A stretch of 64,000 nucleotides of DNA, taken from contig NZ_FNNN01000002.1 of NCBI RefSeq assembly GCF_900106755.1, forward strand, positions 124,001 through 188,000. Reading direction: 5' to 3'. The stretch is from Bacteroides faecis MAJ27 (GTDB taxonomy: Bacteria; Bacteroidota; Bacteroidia; Bacteroidales; Bacteroidaceae). The position numbers were made by a program, and so were the translations under genes. The notes beneath the pieces were generated by a model. It was not told where the DNA came from. It ran no database searches and saw nothing but the letters and a program-made list of their open reading frames with translations. This document shows positions 26,575 to 36,189 of the stretch, in pieces. Each line of letters starts with the position of its first letter. Within the stretch, counting starts at the first letter, position 1.

Positions 26575-27336
26575 ATGAGTATAGCTGCCTTTAATCTATT
26601 TTTGGGCGTCATGAGTCTGATAGCTCTGATTGTTTTCATTGCCCTCTACTTTGTGAAAGCCGGTTACGGGATATTTCGCACCGCTTCCTGGGGAGCCGCT
26701 ATTTCCAACAAGCTGGCTTGGGTGCTGATGGAAGCTCCCGTATTTCTGGTCATGTGCTGGATGTGGATGCATTCGGAACGTCGTTTTGATCCGGTCATAC
26801 TAACATTCTTTGTATTTTTTCAGATTCATTATTTTCAGCGTGCTTTCGTCTTCCCTCTGTTGCTGACCGGAAAGAGCAAGATGCCGTTGGCAATCATGTC
26901 GATGGGAATTCTTTTTAATTTGTTGAATGGCTATATGCAAGGTGAATGGATTTTTTATCTGGCACCCGAAGGGATGTATCACTCCGGGTGGTTTACTTCT
27001 GCATGGTTTATAACGGGCAGTCTGCTTTTTTTTGCAGGCATGTTTATGAACTGGCATTCGGACTATATCATCCGTCACTTGCGCAAGCCGGGTGACACCC
27101 GTCATTATCTGCCTCAAAAGGGCATGTACCGCTATGTTACTTCCGCCAACTATCTGGGCGAGATTATCGAATGGGCAGGCTGGGCAATACTTACCTGTTC
27201 GCTTTCCGGACTTGTATTCTTTTGGTGGACAATGGCCAACCTCGTTCCCCGCGCCAATGCGATATGGCATCGTTACCGCGAAGAATTCGGTTCGGAGGTG
27301 GGAGCGCGCAAACGTGTATTTCCTTTTATATATTGA
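26575..27336 (+). CDS. 3-oxo-5-alpha-steroid 4-dehydrogenase family protein (5-alpha-reductase)
   Basis: This 253-residue membrane protein of the SRD5A family reduces the delta-4 double bond of 3-keto steroids to the 5-alpha form using NAD(P)H. About six membrane segments are visible. The C-terminal signature is strong: GMYRYVTSANYLGEIIEWAGWA, MANLVPRANAIWHRYREEF and the final VFPFIY, as in animal and plant enzymes. ATG 26575 was chosen (MSIAAFNLF); the frame upstream runs through the promoter. It is first in a three-gene operon with an OYE reductase and an SDR. A homologous Bacteroidales cluster converts 3-oxo bile acids to isoallolithocholic acid (established). The exact substrate here is inferred. 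Confidence 0.88.
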   Translation: MSIAAFNLFLGVMSLIALIVFIALYFVKAGYGIFRTASWGAAISNKLAWVLMEAPVFLVMCWMWMHSERRFDPVILTFFVFFQIHYFQRAFVFPLLLTGKSKMPLAIMSMGILFNLLNGYMQGEWIFYLAPEGMYHSGWFTSAWFITGSLLFFAGMFMNWHSDYIIRHLRKPGDTRHYLPQKGMYRYVTSANYLGEIIEWAGWAILTCSLSGLVFFWWTMANLVPRANAIWHRYREEFGSEVGARKRVFPFIY

Positions 27337-27352
27337 CTTAAAATAGCGTACT

Positions 27353-28576
27353 ATGGAATCTAAACTTTTTACTCCTGTCACTTTCGGTCCGTTGACGCTG
27401 CGGAATCGTACTATCCGCTCTGCCGCTTTTGAGAGCATGTGTCCGGGGAATGCTCCTTCGCAGATGTTGCTCGACTATCACCGTTCGGTAGCTGCCGGCG
27501 GAGTCGGGATGACGACTGTTGCTTATGCAGCTGTGACGCAAAGCGGACTTTCTTTTGACCGTCAGTTGTGGCTGCGTCCGGAAATTATCTCCGGCTTGCG
27601 TGAAGTGACCGGGGCGATACATGCGGAAGGGGCGGCTGCCGGCATCCAGATAGGGCATTGTGGAAATATGTCTCATAAAAAGATTTGCGGGACCACCCCG
27701 GTTTCAGCTTCTACCGGCTTCAATTTATATTCTCCCACATTTGTACGCGGCATGAAAAGGGAAGAATTGCCGGAGATGGCGAAAGCCTACGGACAGGCTG
27801 TTAACTTGGCACGCGAAGCCGGCTTTGATGCTGTTGAGGTACATGCCGGACACGGATATCTGATCAGCCAGTTCTTATCTTCCTATACCAACCACAGAAA
27901 AGATGAATATGGCGGCTCGCTCGAAAACCGGATGCGCTTTATGGGAATGGTGATGGATGAGGTGATGAAAGCGGTGGGAACCGATATGGCTGTCATTGTG
28001 AAAATGAATATGCGTGATGGCTTCAAAGGAGGAATGGAGATCGACGAAACCCTGCAAGTAGCAAAACGCCTGTTGCAACTGGGAGTACACGCGCTGGTCC
28101 TGAGTGGAGGTTTTGTCAGCAGAGCTCCGATGTACGTGATGCGGGGGGCCATGCCTGTTCGTTCGATGGCTTATTACATGGATTGCTGGTGGCTGAAATA
28201 TGGAGTCCGGATGTTTGGAAAGTGGATGATTCCGACTGTTCCTTTTCGGGAAGCTTATTTTCTGGAAGATGCGCTGAAGTTTCGGGCAGCACTTCCGGAA
28301 GCTCCGTTGATTTATGTGGGGGGACTGGTGTCCCGTAAAAAGATAGATGAAGTCTTGGATGCCGGCTTTGATGCCGTTCAGATGGCACGTGCTCTGCTCA
28401 ACGAGCCAGGGTTTGTCAATCGGATGAGGCGGGAAGAGCAGGCGCGTTGTAGCTGTGGACACAGCAACTATTGCATTGGTCGCATGTATACCATTGAGAT
28501 GGCGTGCCACCAACATCTGAAAGAAAAACTGCCTCCCTGCCTGCAACGGGAGATTGAAAAACTGGAAAAACGATGA
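27353..28576 (+). CDS. OYE-family NADH:flavin oxidoreductase (putative 5-beta-reductase / delta-4 desaturase)
   Basis: This 407-residue flavin enzyme of the old yellow enzyme family has LFTPVTFGPLTLRNRTIRSA at the N-terminus. Further along are QIGHCGN, the substrate-binding HAGHGYLISQFLS (near residue 163), NHRKDEYGGSLENRMRF, and a late FMN-phosphate site IYVGGLVSRKKI. A short Cys-rich CSCGHSNYC follows, but the large 2,4-dienoyl-CoA reductase C-terminal domain of BaiCD is absent. In the known Bacteroidales cluster the corresponding gene encodes a 5-beta-reductase acting on 3-oxo steroids. The start is 16 bp after the 5-alpha-reductase stop, and the stop overlaps the next start by ATGA. Confidence 0.85.
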   Translation: MESKLFTPVTFGPLTLRNRTIRSAAFESMCPGNAPSQMLLDYHRSVAAGGVGMTTVAYAAVTQSGLSFDRQLWLRPEIISGLREVTGAIHAEGAAAGIQIGHCGNMSHKKICGTTPVSASTGFNLYSPTFVRGMKREELPEMAKAYGQAVNLAREAGFDAVEVHAGHGYLISQFLSSYTNHRKDEYGGSLENRMRFMGMVMDEVMKAVGTDMAVIVKMNMRDGFKGGMEIDETLQVAKRLLQLGVHALVLSGGFVSRAPMYVMRGAMPVRSMAYYMDCWWLKYGVRMFGKWMIPTVPFREAYFLEDALKFRAALPEAPLIYVGGLVSRKKIDEVLDAGFDAVQMARALLNEPGFVNRMRREEQARCSCGHSNYCIGRMYTIEMACHQHLKEKLPPCLQREIEKLEKR

Positions 28577-29424
28577 GTGAAGAGAAATGGGCAATCATCA
28601 CCGGCGCCGATGGTGGCATGGGAACGGAAATAACCCGTGCCGTAGCCGCAGCCGATTACCACGTTATAATGGCTTGCTATCACCCAGAAAAAGCAGAGTT
28701 GGTACGGCAACGTTTAGTGAACGAGACGGGAAACACAAAACTGGAAGTCATGGCAGTCGATCTGTCTTCCATGTCATCGGCAGCCTCTTTGGCCGATCAG
28801 ATTTTGGAACGTCATCTCCCCGTTTCTTTGCTGATGAATAATGCCGGAACGATGGAAACCGGACTTCACATCACCGCTGACGGCTTCGAACGTACGGTGA
28901 GCGTCAATTATCTGGGACCGTATTTGCTTACCCGGAAACTCCTTCCGGTAATGACGCGTGGAGCGCGTATTGTAAATATGGTTTCCTGCACGTACGCGAT
29001 TGGCCGTCTCGATTTTCCGGATTTCTTCTTGCAGGGAAGAAAGGGAGGTTTCTGGCGTATCCCTGTTTATAGCAATACGAAACTGGCTCTGCTGCTGTTT
29101 ACAATGGAACTTGCGGAACGTCTTCGCGGGAAAGGAATCACGGTCAATGCTGCCGATCCCGGAATTGTTTCTACCAATATGATTACTATGCATCAATGGT
29201 TCGATCCACTGACGGATCTCTTTTTCCGTCCTTTTATTCGTACGCCACGGAAGGGGGCTTCTACTGCCATCGGTCTTTTGCTTGATGAGAAGGAAACTGG
29301 AGTGACCGGTCAACTGTATGCTGGCAATCACCGGAAAGAGTTGCCGGACAACTACGTTCATCATGTACAGAAAGAACAGTTATGGGAAATAACGGAGCAA
29401 TTGCTGGCGCAATGGTTCACATGA
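28573..29424 (+). CDS. Short-chain dehydrogenase (putative 3-beta-hydroxysteroid dehydrogenase)
   Basis: This 283-residue classical SDR has the nucleotide site TGADGGMGTE at residues ~10-19, NNAGTM near 90 and the catalytic Tyr-Lys in VYSNTKLA (near 164-171) with the Ser in MVSCTYA. ADPGIVSTNM follows. It overlaps the OYE gene by 4 bp and is the last gene of the cluster. By analogy with the described cluster it would reduce the 3-keto group to 3-beta-hydroxy after ring reduction, giving iso/allo bile acids. The residue pattern itself only proves an SDR. Confidence 0.85.
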   Translation: MSEEKWAIITGADGGMGTEITRAVAAADYHVIMACYHPEKAELVRQRLVNETGNTKLEVMAVDLSSMSSAASLADQILERHLPVSLLMNNAGTMETGLHITADGFERTVSVNYLGPYLLTRKLLPVMTRGARIVNMVSCTYAIGRLDFPDFFLQGRKGGFWRIPVYSNTKLALLLFTMELAERLRGKGITVNAADPGIVSTNMITMHQWFDPLTDLFFRPFIRTPRKGASTAIGLLLDEKETGVTGQLYAGNHRKELPDNYVHHVQKEQLWEITEQLLAQWFT

Positions 29425-29566
29425 TTTAATCATTTGGGAGATCGCACGTGCATCTGATCGTTATCCGTTTGATACAGCGCAAATGATGAGTAAGAAAAAA
29501 TGACTGTTCTGTCTTCTGCCGGAGAAAAAGAAACCGCTTGGAATCTGTGGCATGGATATAGGAGTC

Positions 29567-29777
29567 AGTCCGAAAAACCGGCTTGAGCTCCATATTGTAC
29601 GGAAAAGAATATATTTAGGCACGGATTACACGGATTAACACGGTTGTTTTACGTAATCATAGCACTAAAACCGTGAAATCCGTGTAATCCGTGCCTAATC
29701 CTCAATTTATAATTTAGTTCATTTCTGTACAGAAAGAAACAAACTGAAAACAACCGGGTTTTCGGATTGATCCGGAT
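29567..29777 (+). repeat. MITE-like composite element A-R1-B
   Basis: Module A (CAGTCCGAAAAACCGG to TGTACGG, ~29572-29602), then R1 with the hairpin 29616-29697, then module B (TGTACAGAAAGAAACAAAC to CGGATTGATCCGG, ending ~29777). A and the reverse complement of B align as degenerate terminal inverted repeats. In R1 the 50-bp centre 29632-29681 reads GGATTAACACGG to GTGAAATCC, the exact inverse of the 44.5-kb copy. Confidence 0.85.
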
Positions 29778-29794
29778 ATAGGATGGATTGAAAT

Positions 29795-29837
29795 AAGAAC
29801 GGTGGACAATTGAATAGCTCAATTCGTCCACCGTTCT
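29795..29837. terminator. Hairpin between the SDR and pfkA genes
   Basis: AAGAACGGTGGAC (29795-29807) pairs with GTCCACCGTTCTT (29825-29837), with an inner AATTGA/TCAATT stem. It lies between two convergent genes and probably ends transcription from both sides. T tracts are weak. Apart from this and the composite repeat, 29425-29885 holds nothing. Confidence 0.6.
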
Positions 29838-29885
29838 TTATATTACCTTTATAAAAATAAGCTTCTGTTCTATTGACAGTCTCTA

Positions 29886-30866
29886 TTAAATAGAAAGTTC
29901 TTTCAGTACATTGACCAGATCTCTCTTGACTGGCTTATCGTTTTTGATAGCCTTGCTGAATGGTACATAAACGATTTCATCATGTTCGATACCTATCATT
30001 ACATTACGCTGGTCTTCCATGATAGCGTCGATAGCAGCGGCACCCAAGCGGCTTGCCAGAATACGGTCGTGAGCTGTAGGACTGCCACCGCGCTGCAAGT
30101 GTCCCAGGATCGTTACACGTACGTCATATTGCGGATATTCATTTTTTACACGTTCCGCATAGTGCATGGCACCACCTGTCAGTTCGCTTTCCGCTACCAA
30201 CACGATACTACTGTTTTTTGATTTACGGAATCCGTTCTTGATAAATTCTTCCAGTTGGTCGACTTCCGTACTAAATTCCGGTATGATGGCTGCTTCAGCT
30301 CCCGACGCGATGGCACCATTCAGTGCGAGGAATCCGGCATCACGTCCCATCACCTCTACAAAGAACAGACGTTCGTGTGAAGTGGCGGTGTCGCGGATTT
30401 TATCTACTGCATCCAGAATGGTATTCAATGCTGTATCGTATCCGATGGTGGTATCTGTGCCATAGAGGTCATTGTCAATCGTTCCCGGAAGTCCGATACA
30501 CGGAACGTCAAATTCCTGCGCAAAGATTCGGGCACCTGTCAGTGAACCGTCACCACCAATGATGACCAAAGCATCAATGCCTTCTCTCTTCATATTATCA
30601 TAAGCCAGCTGGCGACCTTCCGGTGTAGTGAACTCCTTACAACGGGCTGTTTTCAGAATCGTTCCGCCCAGTTGGATGATATTACTTACGTTTTGGCTCT
30701 TGAACTCTTTGATTTCGCCTGTCACCAGACCTTTGTATCCTCTATATATACCTTTTACTTGTAGTCCGTTGTAGATAGCCGCACGTGTTACTGCGCGGAT
30801 AGCCGCATTCATACCCGGGGCATCACCTCCGGAAGTCAAAATACCGATACATTTAACTGTTCCCAT
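29886..30866 (-). CDS. pfkA: ATP-dependent 6-phosphofructokinase
   Basis: This 326-residue glycolytic enzyme phosphorylates fructose 6-phosphate. It shows the bacterial PfkA pattern: [18 protein letters not shown] at the N-terminus, GGDGSLTGA (the Gly-Asp-Gly-Ser form usual for ATP rather than pyrophosphate users), and [22 protein letters not shown] with the catalytic TIDND. Then come [12 protein letters not shown] and [15 protein letters not shown] -7-like TACATTTG lies upstream at 30904-30897. Monocistronic by layout. Bacteroides genomes commonly carry several such genes. Confidence 0.95.
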   Translation of the reverse strand: MGTVKCIGILTSGGDAPGMNAAIRAVTRAAIYNGLQVKGIYRGYKGLVTGEIKEFKSQNVSNIIQLGGTILKTARCKEFTTPEGRQLAYDNMKREGIDALVIIGGDGSLTGARIFAQEFDVPCIGLPGTIDNDLYGTDTTIGYDTALNTILDAVDKIRDTATSHERLFFVEVMGRDAGFLALNGAIASGAEAAIIPEFSTEVDQLEEFIKNGFRKSKNSSIVLVAESELTGGAMHYAERVKNEYPQYDVRVTILGHLQRGGSPTAHDRILASRLGAAAIDAIMEDQRNVMIGIEHDEIVYVPFSKAIKNDKPVKRDLVNVLKELSI

Positions 30867-31038
30867 AACAATCTTTCATTAATTAGTTTGACGTGGCAAA
30901 TGTACAACAAAAAGTTGAAAGCGGTGTTTCATAAGTTTTTTTTCGTGTGTCGAAACCATTAAAAATATTCAAATTGTTCCTTCTTTCTTTCTTTTTATTC
31001 TTTTGGGAGGGAGAAAATACCGGTCCTTTGACACATTG

Positions 31039-31908
31039 TTAATCTTTTATTAATAGCCGGATATGGTCATGTATTTTTTCCATCAGCCATTTGGGAGTGG
31101 AAGTCGCCCCGCATACTCCGATAGATTCCACATTCTGAAGCAAAGAAGGGTCGATTTCTTTCTCATTGTCGATCAGGTGTGAGTTCGCATTCACTTTCAG
31201 GCATTCTTCAAAAAGCATTTTCCCATTCGAACTCTTTTTTCCGCTGACGAAAAAGATAAGATCGTGTGTAGCCGCAAACTCTCTGAGATTGGGCATACGG
31301 TTGGCAACTTGGCGGCAAATCGTATCATAATATTCGAAAGTGGCATCCGGTGAAATGTGGTGTTTGATGTATTCCACAATCTCCTGAAACTCATCCAAAG
31401 ATTTGGTGGTCTGCGAGAAAAGCCGGATACTTTTGCTGAAATCAAGCTTTTTGGCTTCTTCCGCACTTTCGATGACAATGGCTTGGCCACCCGTTTGTCC
31501 CACCAGTCCCAGCACTTCCGCGTGACCGTTTTTGCCGTAGATAACAATTTGCTTTTCTTCAAAGTCTTCTTTTCGGAACTCTTGCTTGATGCGCTTTTGG
31601 AGTCTCAGTACAACCGGGCAGGTAGCATCGATGATTTCAATGTTATTTTCTTGGGCAATCTGGTAAGTTTCCGGTGGCTCTCCGTGCGCACGGAGCAACA
31701 CTTTGGCATTGCGTAATTGTCTGAATTCATCGCGGTTGATGGTAATCAGTCCCATCGCTTTCAGCCTGTCTACTTCCCGGCTGTTGTGTACAATATCCCC
31801 CAGGCAATAGAGGGTTTCTCCTTTTGCCAGTTCTTCTTCCGCTTTGTGGATGGCTGTGACCACCCCGAAGCAGAAGCCGGACCCTTCATCTATCTCTACT
31901 TTTATCAT
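31039..31908 (-). CDS. ispH: 4-hydroxy-3-methylbut-2-enyl diphosphate reductase
   Basis: This 289-residue last enzyme of the MEP isoprenoid pathway makes IPP and DMAPP with a [4Fe-4S] cluster. Conserved Cys residues sit in GSGFCFGV (residue ~13), DATCPVVLRLQ (~96) and YDTICRQVANRM (~198). The acid/base Glu lies in GKNGHAEVLG and the Thr in SQTTKSLDEFQ. The C-terminal SIGVCGATSTPKWLMEKI is typical. It is 18 bp downstream of cmk, the common cmk-ispH pairing in Bacteroidales. Confidence 0.95.
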   Translation of the reverse strand: MIKVEIDEGSGFCFGVVTAIHKAEEELAKGETLYCLGDIVHNSREVDRLKAMGLITINRDEFRQLRNAKVLLRAHGEPPETYQIAQENNIEIIDATCPVVLRLQKRIKQEFRKEDFEEKQIVIYGKNGHAEVLGLVGQTGGQAIVIESAEEAKKLDFSKSIRLFSQTTKSLDEFQEIVEYIKHHISPDATFEYYDTICRQVANRMPNLREFAATHDLIFFVSGKKSSNGKMLFEECLKVNANSHLIDNEKEIDPSLLQNVESIGVCGATSTPKWLMEKIHDHIRLLIKD

Positions 31909-31926
31909 ACACTCAACTTCTGTCCT

Positions 31927-32616
31927 CTACTTATTAACAATTTTCCCGAACTGTTCCGACAGCCATTCTTTCTGTTGCTCAATACTCAGATTGGAGTTGT
32001 CGAGCAGTAAAGCGTCATCTGCCTTACGCAATGGGCTCACTTCGCGGTGCTGGTCGATATAATCCCGTTGCTTTACGTTTTCCAGAATTTCTTCAAAACT
32101 GCCTTCCTGTCCCTTTGCTTTCAGTTCGTCAAAACGGCGTTGGGCACGAATCTCCGGAGTAGCCGTTACGAATATTTTCAGTTCCGCATCCGGAAAAACG
32201 GTGGTCCCGATGTCACGTCCGTCCATCACAATTCCCTTTTCTTTTCCCATGGCCTGCTGCTGTGCCACCATCGCTTCGCGTACAAAATCAAGCGCACTGA
32301 TAGGACTGACCTTTGACGAAACCCCCATTGTACGGATTTTATTCTCCACATTCACCCCGTTGAGGTAAGTGTCCGGGCGTCCCGTTTCCGGATTCGGACG
32401 GAAGGAAATCTGAATATCCTTGATTGCTTTTTTCAACTTCTCCGTATCGATGACATCTCCGTCGAATATCCCGTTCTCAATACTATATAAGGTGACTGCG
32501 CGGTACATGGCTCCACTGTCTATATAAATGTATCCTACTTCGCGGGCGAGGTCTTTGGCCATTGTACTTTTTCCGCAGGACGAAAAACCGTCGATTGCGA
32601 TTGTTATCTTTTTCAT
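31927..32616 (-). CDS. cmk: Cytidylate kinase
   Basis: This 229-residue kinase phosphorylates CMP/dCMP with ATP. The P-loop is [15 protein letters not shown] (residues ~6-20). [17 protein letters not shown] follows, then the CMP-binding insert and [36 protein letters not shown] contains the conserved Arg-Asp. It is first gene of cmk-ispH. A -7-like TATCTTTG at 32650-32643 lies 27 bp upstream. It is divergent from the tonB gene. Confidence 0.95.
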   Translation of the reverse strand: MKKITIAIDGFSSCGKSTMAKDLAREVGYIYIDSGAMYRAVTLYSIENGIFDGDVIDTEKLKKAIKDIQISFRPNPETGRPDTYLNGVNVENKIRTMGVSSKVSPISALDFVREAMVAQQQAMGKEKGIVMDGRDIGTTVFPDAELKIFVTATPEIRAQRRFDELKAKGQEGSFEEILENVKQRDYIDQHREVSPLRKADDALLLDNSNLSIEQQKEWLSEQFGKIVNK

Positions 32617-32838
32617 ATTTATCTGGTTCTTATTTTACTCGCCAAAGATACGCTTATTTTGAAAATCCGCCATAGATTTGACTGTAAAAGCAACTGAATG
32701 AGTATGAAAGAATTAAAAAAGTTAAAAAGCCGGATAAAAAGAGACGAAGAGACGGACGGTTATCTGAAAATGTACTATATTTGCCCAGAGACACATAGGA
32801 AGACACTTTTTTTTATTAATCATTATATTAACAAAATT

Positions 32839-33522
32839 ATGGAAGTTAAAAAATCACCCAAGGCAGACCTGGAAGGAAAGAAGTCCACATGGCTGCTGAT
32901 CGGTTACGTGGTGGTATTGGCTTTTATGTTCGTGGCGTTCGAATGGACCCAGCGTGATGTGAAAATCGATACAAGCCAGGCAGTAGCTGATGTCGTTTTT
33001 GAAGAGGAAATCATTCCTATTACCGAAACCCCTGAACAAGCAGCACCACCACCACCCGAGGCTCCGAAGGTGGCCGAATTGCTGGAAATTGTCGATGATA
33101 AGGCAGATATTGAAGAATCAACTACCATTCTTAATGAGGATAACACACCGAAAGTAGAAGTAAAATACGTACCGGTGCAAGTAGTTGAAGAAGAGCCGGA
33201 AGAACAGACTATCTTTGAAGTGGTAGAAAACATGCCGGACTTCCCGGGTGGACAAGCAGCATTGATGCAGTATCTGGCTAAAAACATTAAATATCCGACT
33301 ATCGCACAGGAAAATGGTACTCAAGGTCGTGTTATCGTACAGTTCGTTGTGAACAGAGACGGTAGTATCGTAGATGCAAAAGTTGTACGTAGTGTAGACC
33401 CGTATCTGGATAAAGAAGCTCTCCGTGTGATCAACACGATGCCGAAGTGGAAACCAGGTATGCAGCGTGGTAAACCGGTTCGCGTTAAATTTACAGTTCC
33501 TGTAATGTTCAGATTGCAGTAA
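32839..33522 (+). CDS. tonB: Energy transducer TonB
   Basis: This 227-residue protein carries proton-motive energy from ExbB/ExbD to outer-membrane transporters such as the SusC proteins in this window. The layout is a short cytoplasmic start, one membrane helix at ~17-36 (STWLLIGYVVVLAFMFVAF), a short proline run (AAPPPPEAP), an acidic periplasmic spacer and the TonB C-terminal domain (~140-227). The latter shows FPGGQAALMQYLAKNIKYP, VVNRDGSIVDAKVV and WKPGMQRGKPV. I start it at 32839 (MEVKKSPKAD). The frame reaches 32698, but that region holds a -7-like TATATTTG (32776-32783). Confidence 0.93.
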   Translation: MEVKKSPKADLEGKKSTWLLIGYVVVLAFMFVAFEWTQRDVKIDTSQAVADVVFEEEIIPITETPEQAAPPPPEAPKVAELLEIVDDKADIEESTTILNEDNTPKVEVKYVPVQVVEEEPEEQTIFEVVENMPDFPGGQAALMQYLAKNIKYPTIAQENGTQGRVIVQFVVNRDGSIVDAKVVRSVDPYLDKEALRVINTMPKWKPGMQRGKPVRVKFTVPVMFRLQ

Positions 33523-33542
33523 TTTGTAACACCAATACATTT

Positions 33543-33572
33543 AAGAGGCTGCGAATGCAGCCTCTTTTTATT
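33543..33572 (+). terminator. Intrinsic terminator of tonB
   Basis: AAGAGGCTGC (33543-33552) and GCAGCCTCTT (33557-33566) form a 10-bp stem with GAAT loop, followed by TTTATT. Confidence 0.85.
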
Positions 33573-33592
33573 CATTAATCTTCATTTTCATC

Positions 33593-34567
33593 ATGTTTAC
33601 AGCATCTCAATTACTTGATAAAATAAATAACCATATTTCTGAACTTCAGATAACCCGGACTCCGAAAGGACTCTATGAACCAATCGAATACATCCTTTCT
33701 TTGGGGGGGAAGCGGATACGTCCTGTATTGATGCTGATGGCATATAATCTGTATAAGGAAGATATTTCGTCTATTTATGACCCAGCTACTGGTATCGAAG
33801 TTTATCATAACCACACTTTGTTGCATGATGATTTGATGGATCGCTCGGATATGCGTCGGGGAAAGCCGACTGTGCATAAAGTCTGGAACGATAATACTGC
33901 TATTTTGTCGGGCGATACCATGTTAATATTGGCTTTCCGGTATATAGCCGGCTGTGCACCGGAGCACTTGAAAGAAGTTGTTGACTTATTTAGTCTGACT
34001 GCATTGGAGATTTGTGAAGGACAGCAGTTGGATATGGAATTTGAGTCGCGCAGCGATGTTGCAGAGGACGAATATATTGAGATGATTCGTTTGAAAACAG
34101 CTGTATTGCTTGCCGCAAGCCTGAAGATTGGCGCGATTCTGGCAGGAGCATCTGCCGCTGACGCGGAGAATCTTTATAATTTCGGAATACAAATAGGAGT
34201 TGCATTCCAGTTGCAGGATGATTTACTGGATGTTTATGGCGATCCGGAAGTGTTCGGAAAGAAAATCGGTGGAGACATCCTTTGCAATAAAAAGACATAC
34301 ATGCTGATCAAAGCACTGGAACGCGCAGATGGAAAGCAGCAGGAAGAACTGAACGGTTGGCTGAATGCAGAGAATTGTCAGCCGGCAGAAAAAATAGCGG
34401 CAGTTACCGAAATCTATAATCAGCTGGCTATCCGCAGCGTTTGTGAAAACAAAATGCGTGAGTATTATACACTTGCTATGGAAAGCCTTGAGGCAGTTGC
34501 GGTTGCCGGAGAGAAGAAAAAAGAACTTAAAAGTTTAGTGAAATTGCTAATGTATCGGGAAATGTAG
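33593..34567 (+). CDS. Polyprenyl (octaprenyl/solanesyl-type) diphosphate synthase
   Basis: This 324-residue trans-prenyltransferase extends allylic diphosphates with IPP, most likely making the side chain of menaquinone. The first Asp-rich motif is LLHDDLMDRSDMRRGKPT (near residue 80) and the second is FQLQDDLLDVYGD (near 208). GGKRIRPVLMLMA holds the IPP-binding residues. Chain length cannot be fixed by eye. It is followed 15 bp later by a hypothetical gene and TatD, probably an operon. Confidence 0.92.
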   Translation: MFTASQLLDKINNHISELQITRTPKGLYEPIEYILSLGGKRIRPVLMLMAYNLYKEDISSIYDPATGIEVYHNHTLLHDDLMDRSDMRRGKPTVHKVWNDNTAILSGDTMLILAFRYIAGCAPEHLKEVVDLFSLTALEICEGQQLDMEFESRSDVAEDEYIEMIRLKTAVLLAASLKIGAILAGASAADAENLYNFGIQIGVAFQLQDDLLDVYGDPEVFGKKIGGDILCNKKTYMLIKALERADGKQQEELNGWLNAENCQPAEKIAAVTEIYNQLAIRSVCENKMREYYTLAMESLEAVAVAGEKKKELKSLVKLLMYREM

Positions 34568-34582
34568 TAAAGTGGGAGAGAA

Positions 34583-35299
34583 ATGCCTTACAGACGATTG
34601 CCAAATACGGATCAAGCCAGAGTACGGGCGCTGAAAGCAGCGGTCGAGAAGGGTGATGTGTATAATGTGCGGGATCTGGCTATCTCATTGAAAACATTAT
34701 TTGATGCCCGTAATTTTCTGTTGAAGTTTGAAGCTGCGCAAATTTACTATACACAATGTTATGATAATCAGTCGAGAGCCAGTCGCAAGCATCAGGCGAA
34801 TGTGAGAATGGCACGGCTGTATATTTCTCACTTTATTCAGGTGCTCAATCTTGCAGTGCTCCGTGATGAGATCAAACCGGTGCATAAAGAACTGTATGGG
34901 CTTCCCGAAGCGAATGTGGTGCCGGATTTATTAAGCGAAGCATCTTTGGTAGAGTGGGGGAGGAAAATCATTGATGGCGAGCAGCGGCGAATCTCTCAAG
35001 GGGGAATCCCCATTTATAACCCGACTATTGCACGCGTAAAAGTGCATTACGATATTTTTCTGGATAGCTATGAACGTCAGAAAGGATACCAGTCCGCAAC
35101 AAACCGGAGCTTGGATGAGTTGGCCTCGATGCGTGACCGTGCTGATGAACTGATTCTGGATATATGGAATCAGGTGGAAGCCAAGTTTCAGGGAATAAAT
35201 CCCAATGAAACCCGATTGGAAAAATGTCGTGACTATGGGCTGGTATATTATTACCGCTCCAATGAGAAAGTGAAAGAAGAAAGCGAATTATCATGTTAA
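34583..35299 (+). CDS. Conserved Bacteroidales hypothetical protein, 238 aa
   Basis: I recognise this only as conserved in Bacteroidales between a polyprenyl synthase and a TatD gene. It is soluble and mostly helical, without a signal peptide. It starts PYRRLPNTDQARVRALKAA and holds blocks QIYYTQCYDNQSRASRK, MARLYISHFIQVLNLAVLRD and ANVVPDLLSEASLVEWG. It could bind nucleic acid or a ribosomal partner, but nothing proves this. Its stop overlaps the tatD start by 7 bp, so the two are co-translated. Confidence 0.85.
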   Translation: MPYRRLPNTDQARVRALKAAVEKGDVYNVRDLAISLKTLFDARNFLLKFEAAQIYYTQCYDNQSRASRKHQANVRMARLYISHFIQVLNLAVLRDEIKPVHKELYGLPEANVVPDLLSEASLVEWGRKIIDGEQRRISQGGIPIYNPTIARVKVHYDIFLDSYERQKGYQSATNRSLDELASMRDRADELILDIWNQVEAKFQGINPNETRLEKCRDYGLVYYYRSNEKVKEESELSC

Positions 35300-36069
35300 T
35301 AGATACTCATTCCCATCTGTTTTTAGAAGAATTTTCCGATGACCTGCCACAGGTAATGGAGCGTGCGCGGCAAGCCGGCGTTTCGCGTATTTTCATGCCC
35401 AATATTGACAGTACGACAATTGAACCGATGCTGTCGGTCTGCGCGGATTATCCGGAATATTGTTATCCGATGATCGGGCTCCATCCTACTTCGGTGAACG
35501 AGTCGTATAAACAGGAGATGGCAATTGTCCGGGAGCGTTTGGAAGCCCCTCATCACTTTGTGGCCATTGGAGAAATCGGACTTGACTTGTATTGGGATAA
35601 AACATTTTTGAACGAACAATTGTACGTTTTTGAGAAACAGATAGAGTGGGCGCTCGAATATAAATTACCTATTGTGATCCATTCGCGGGAAGCATCCGAC
35701 TATATATATAAGGTGATGCAACCTTATAAAAACACAGCTTTGACCGGTATTTTTCATAGTTTCACCGGGAGTGCGGAAGAAGCAGCCCGATTACTGGAGT
35801 TTGACGGTTTTATGTTGGGAATCAACGGAGTGGTCACCTTCAAGAAATCCTCTCTGCCGGAAGCCTTGTTGACGGTACCTTTGGAGCGAATAGTGCTTGA
35901 AACGGATTCCCCCTATCTGACCCCTGTACCCAATCGGGGAAAAAGAAATGAAAGCGCGAATGTGCGCGATACCTTCCTGAAGCTGGTTGAAATATATCAG
36001 ACCACCCCGGAGTACCTTTCACAAGCCACTTCCGAAAATGCACTAAAAGTGTTCGGAATGGTCAAATAA
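35293..36069 (+). CDS. TatD-family metal-dependent deoxyribonuclease
   Basis: This 258-residue TIM-barrel hydrolase has metal ligands at IDTHSHLFLEEF (residues ~3-7), GEIGLDLYWD (Glu near 96), PIVIHSREASD (His), GIFHSFTGS (His) and the ETDSPYLTPVPNRGKRN signature of TatD. Relatives act as 3'-5' exonucleases or D-aminoacyl-tRNA-related hydrolases. Overlap with the upstream hypothetical shows one transcript. Confidence 0.93.
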   Translation: MLIDTHSHLFLEEFSDDLPQVMERARQAGVSRIFMPNIDSTTIEPMLSVCADYPEYCYPMIGLHPTSVNESYKQEMAIVRERLEAPHHFVAIGEIGLDLYWDKTFLNEQLYVFEKQIEWALEYKLPIVIHSREASDYIYKVMQPYKNTALTGIFHSFTGSAEEAARLLEFDGFMLGINGVVTFKKSSLPEALLTVPLERIVLETDSPYLTPVPNRGKRNESANVRDTFLKLVEIYQTTPEYLSQATSENALKVFGMVK

Positions 36070-36189
36070 GGTTCCAAAGGTTTTAAATTATATTAATTTG
36101 CAGTATTTATTTAAGATAAAAAAGGGATAATGCTTTAGGAAAAGAAAAAAAAGGATACATTTGTAGCTGAAAATGCGGAAAACTCATAA

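Noticed and set aside
29616..29697. R1 hairpins as ordinary transcription terminators
   Set aside because: They lack T tracts, and one copy lies directly before a start codon rather than after a gene.
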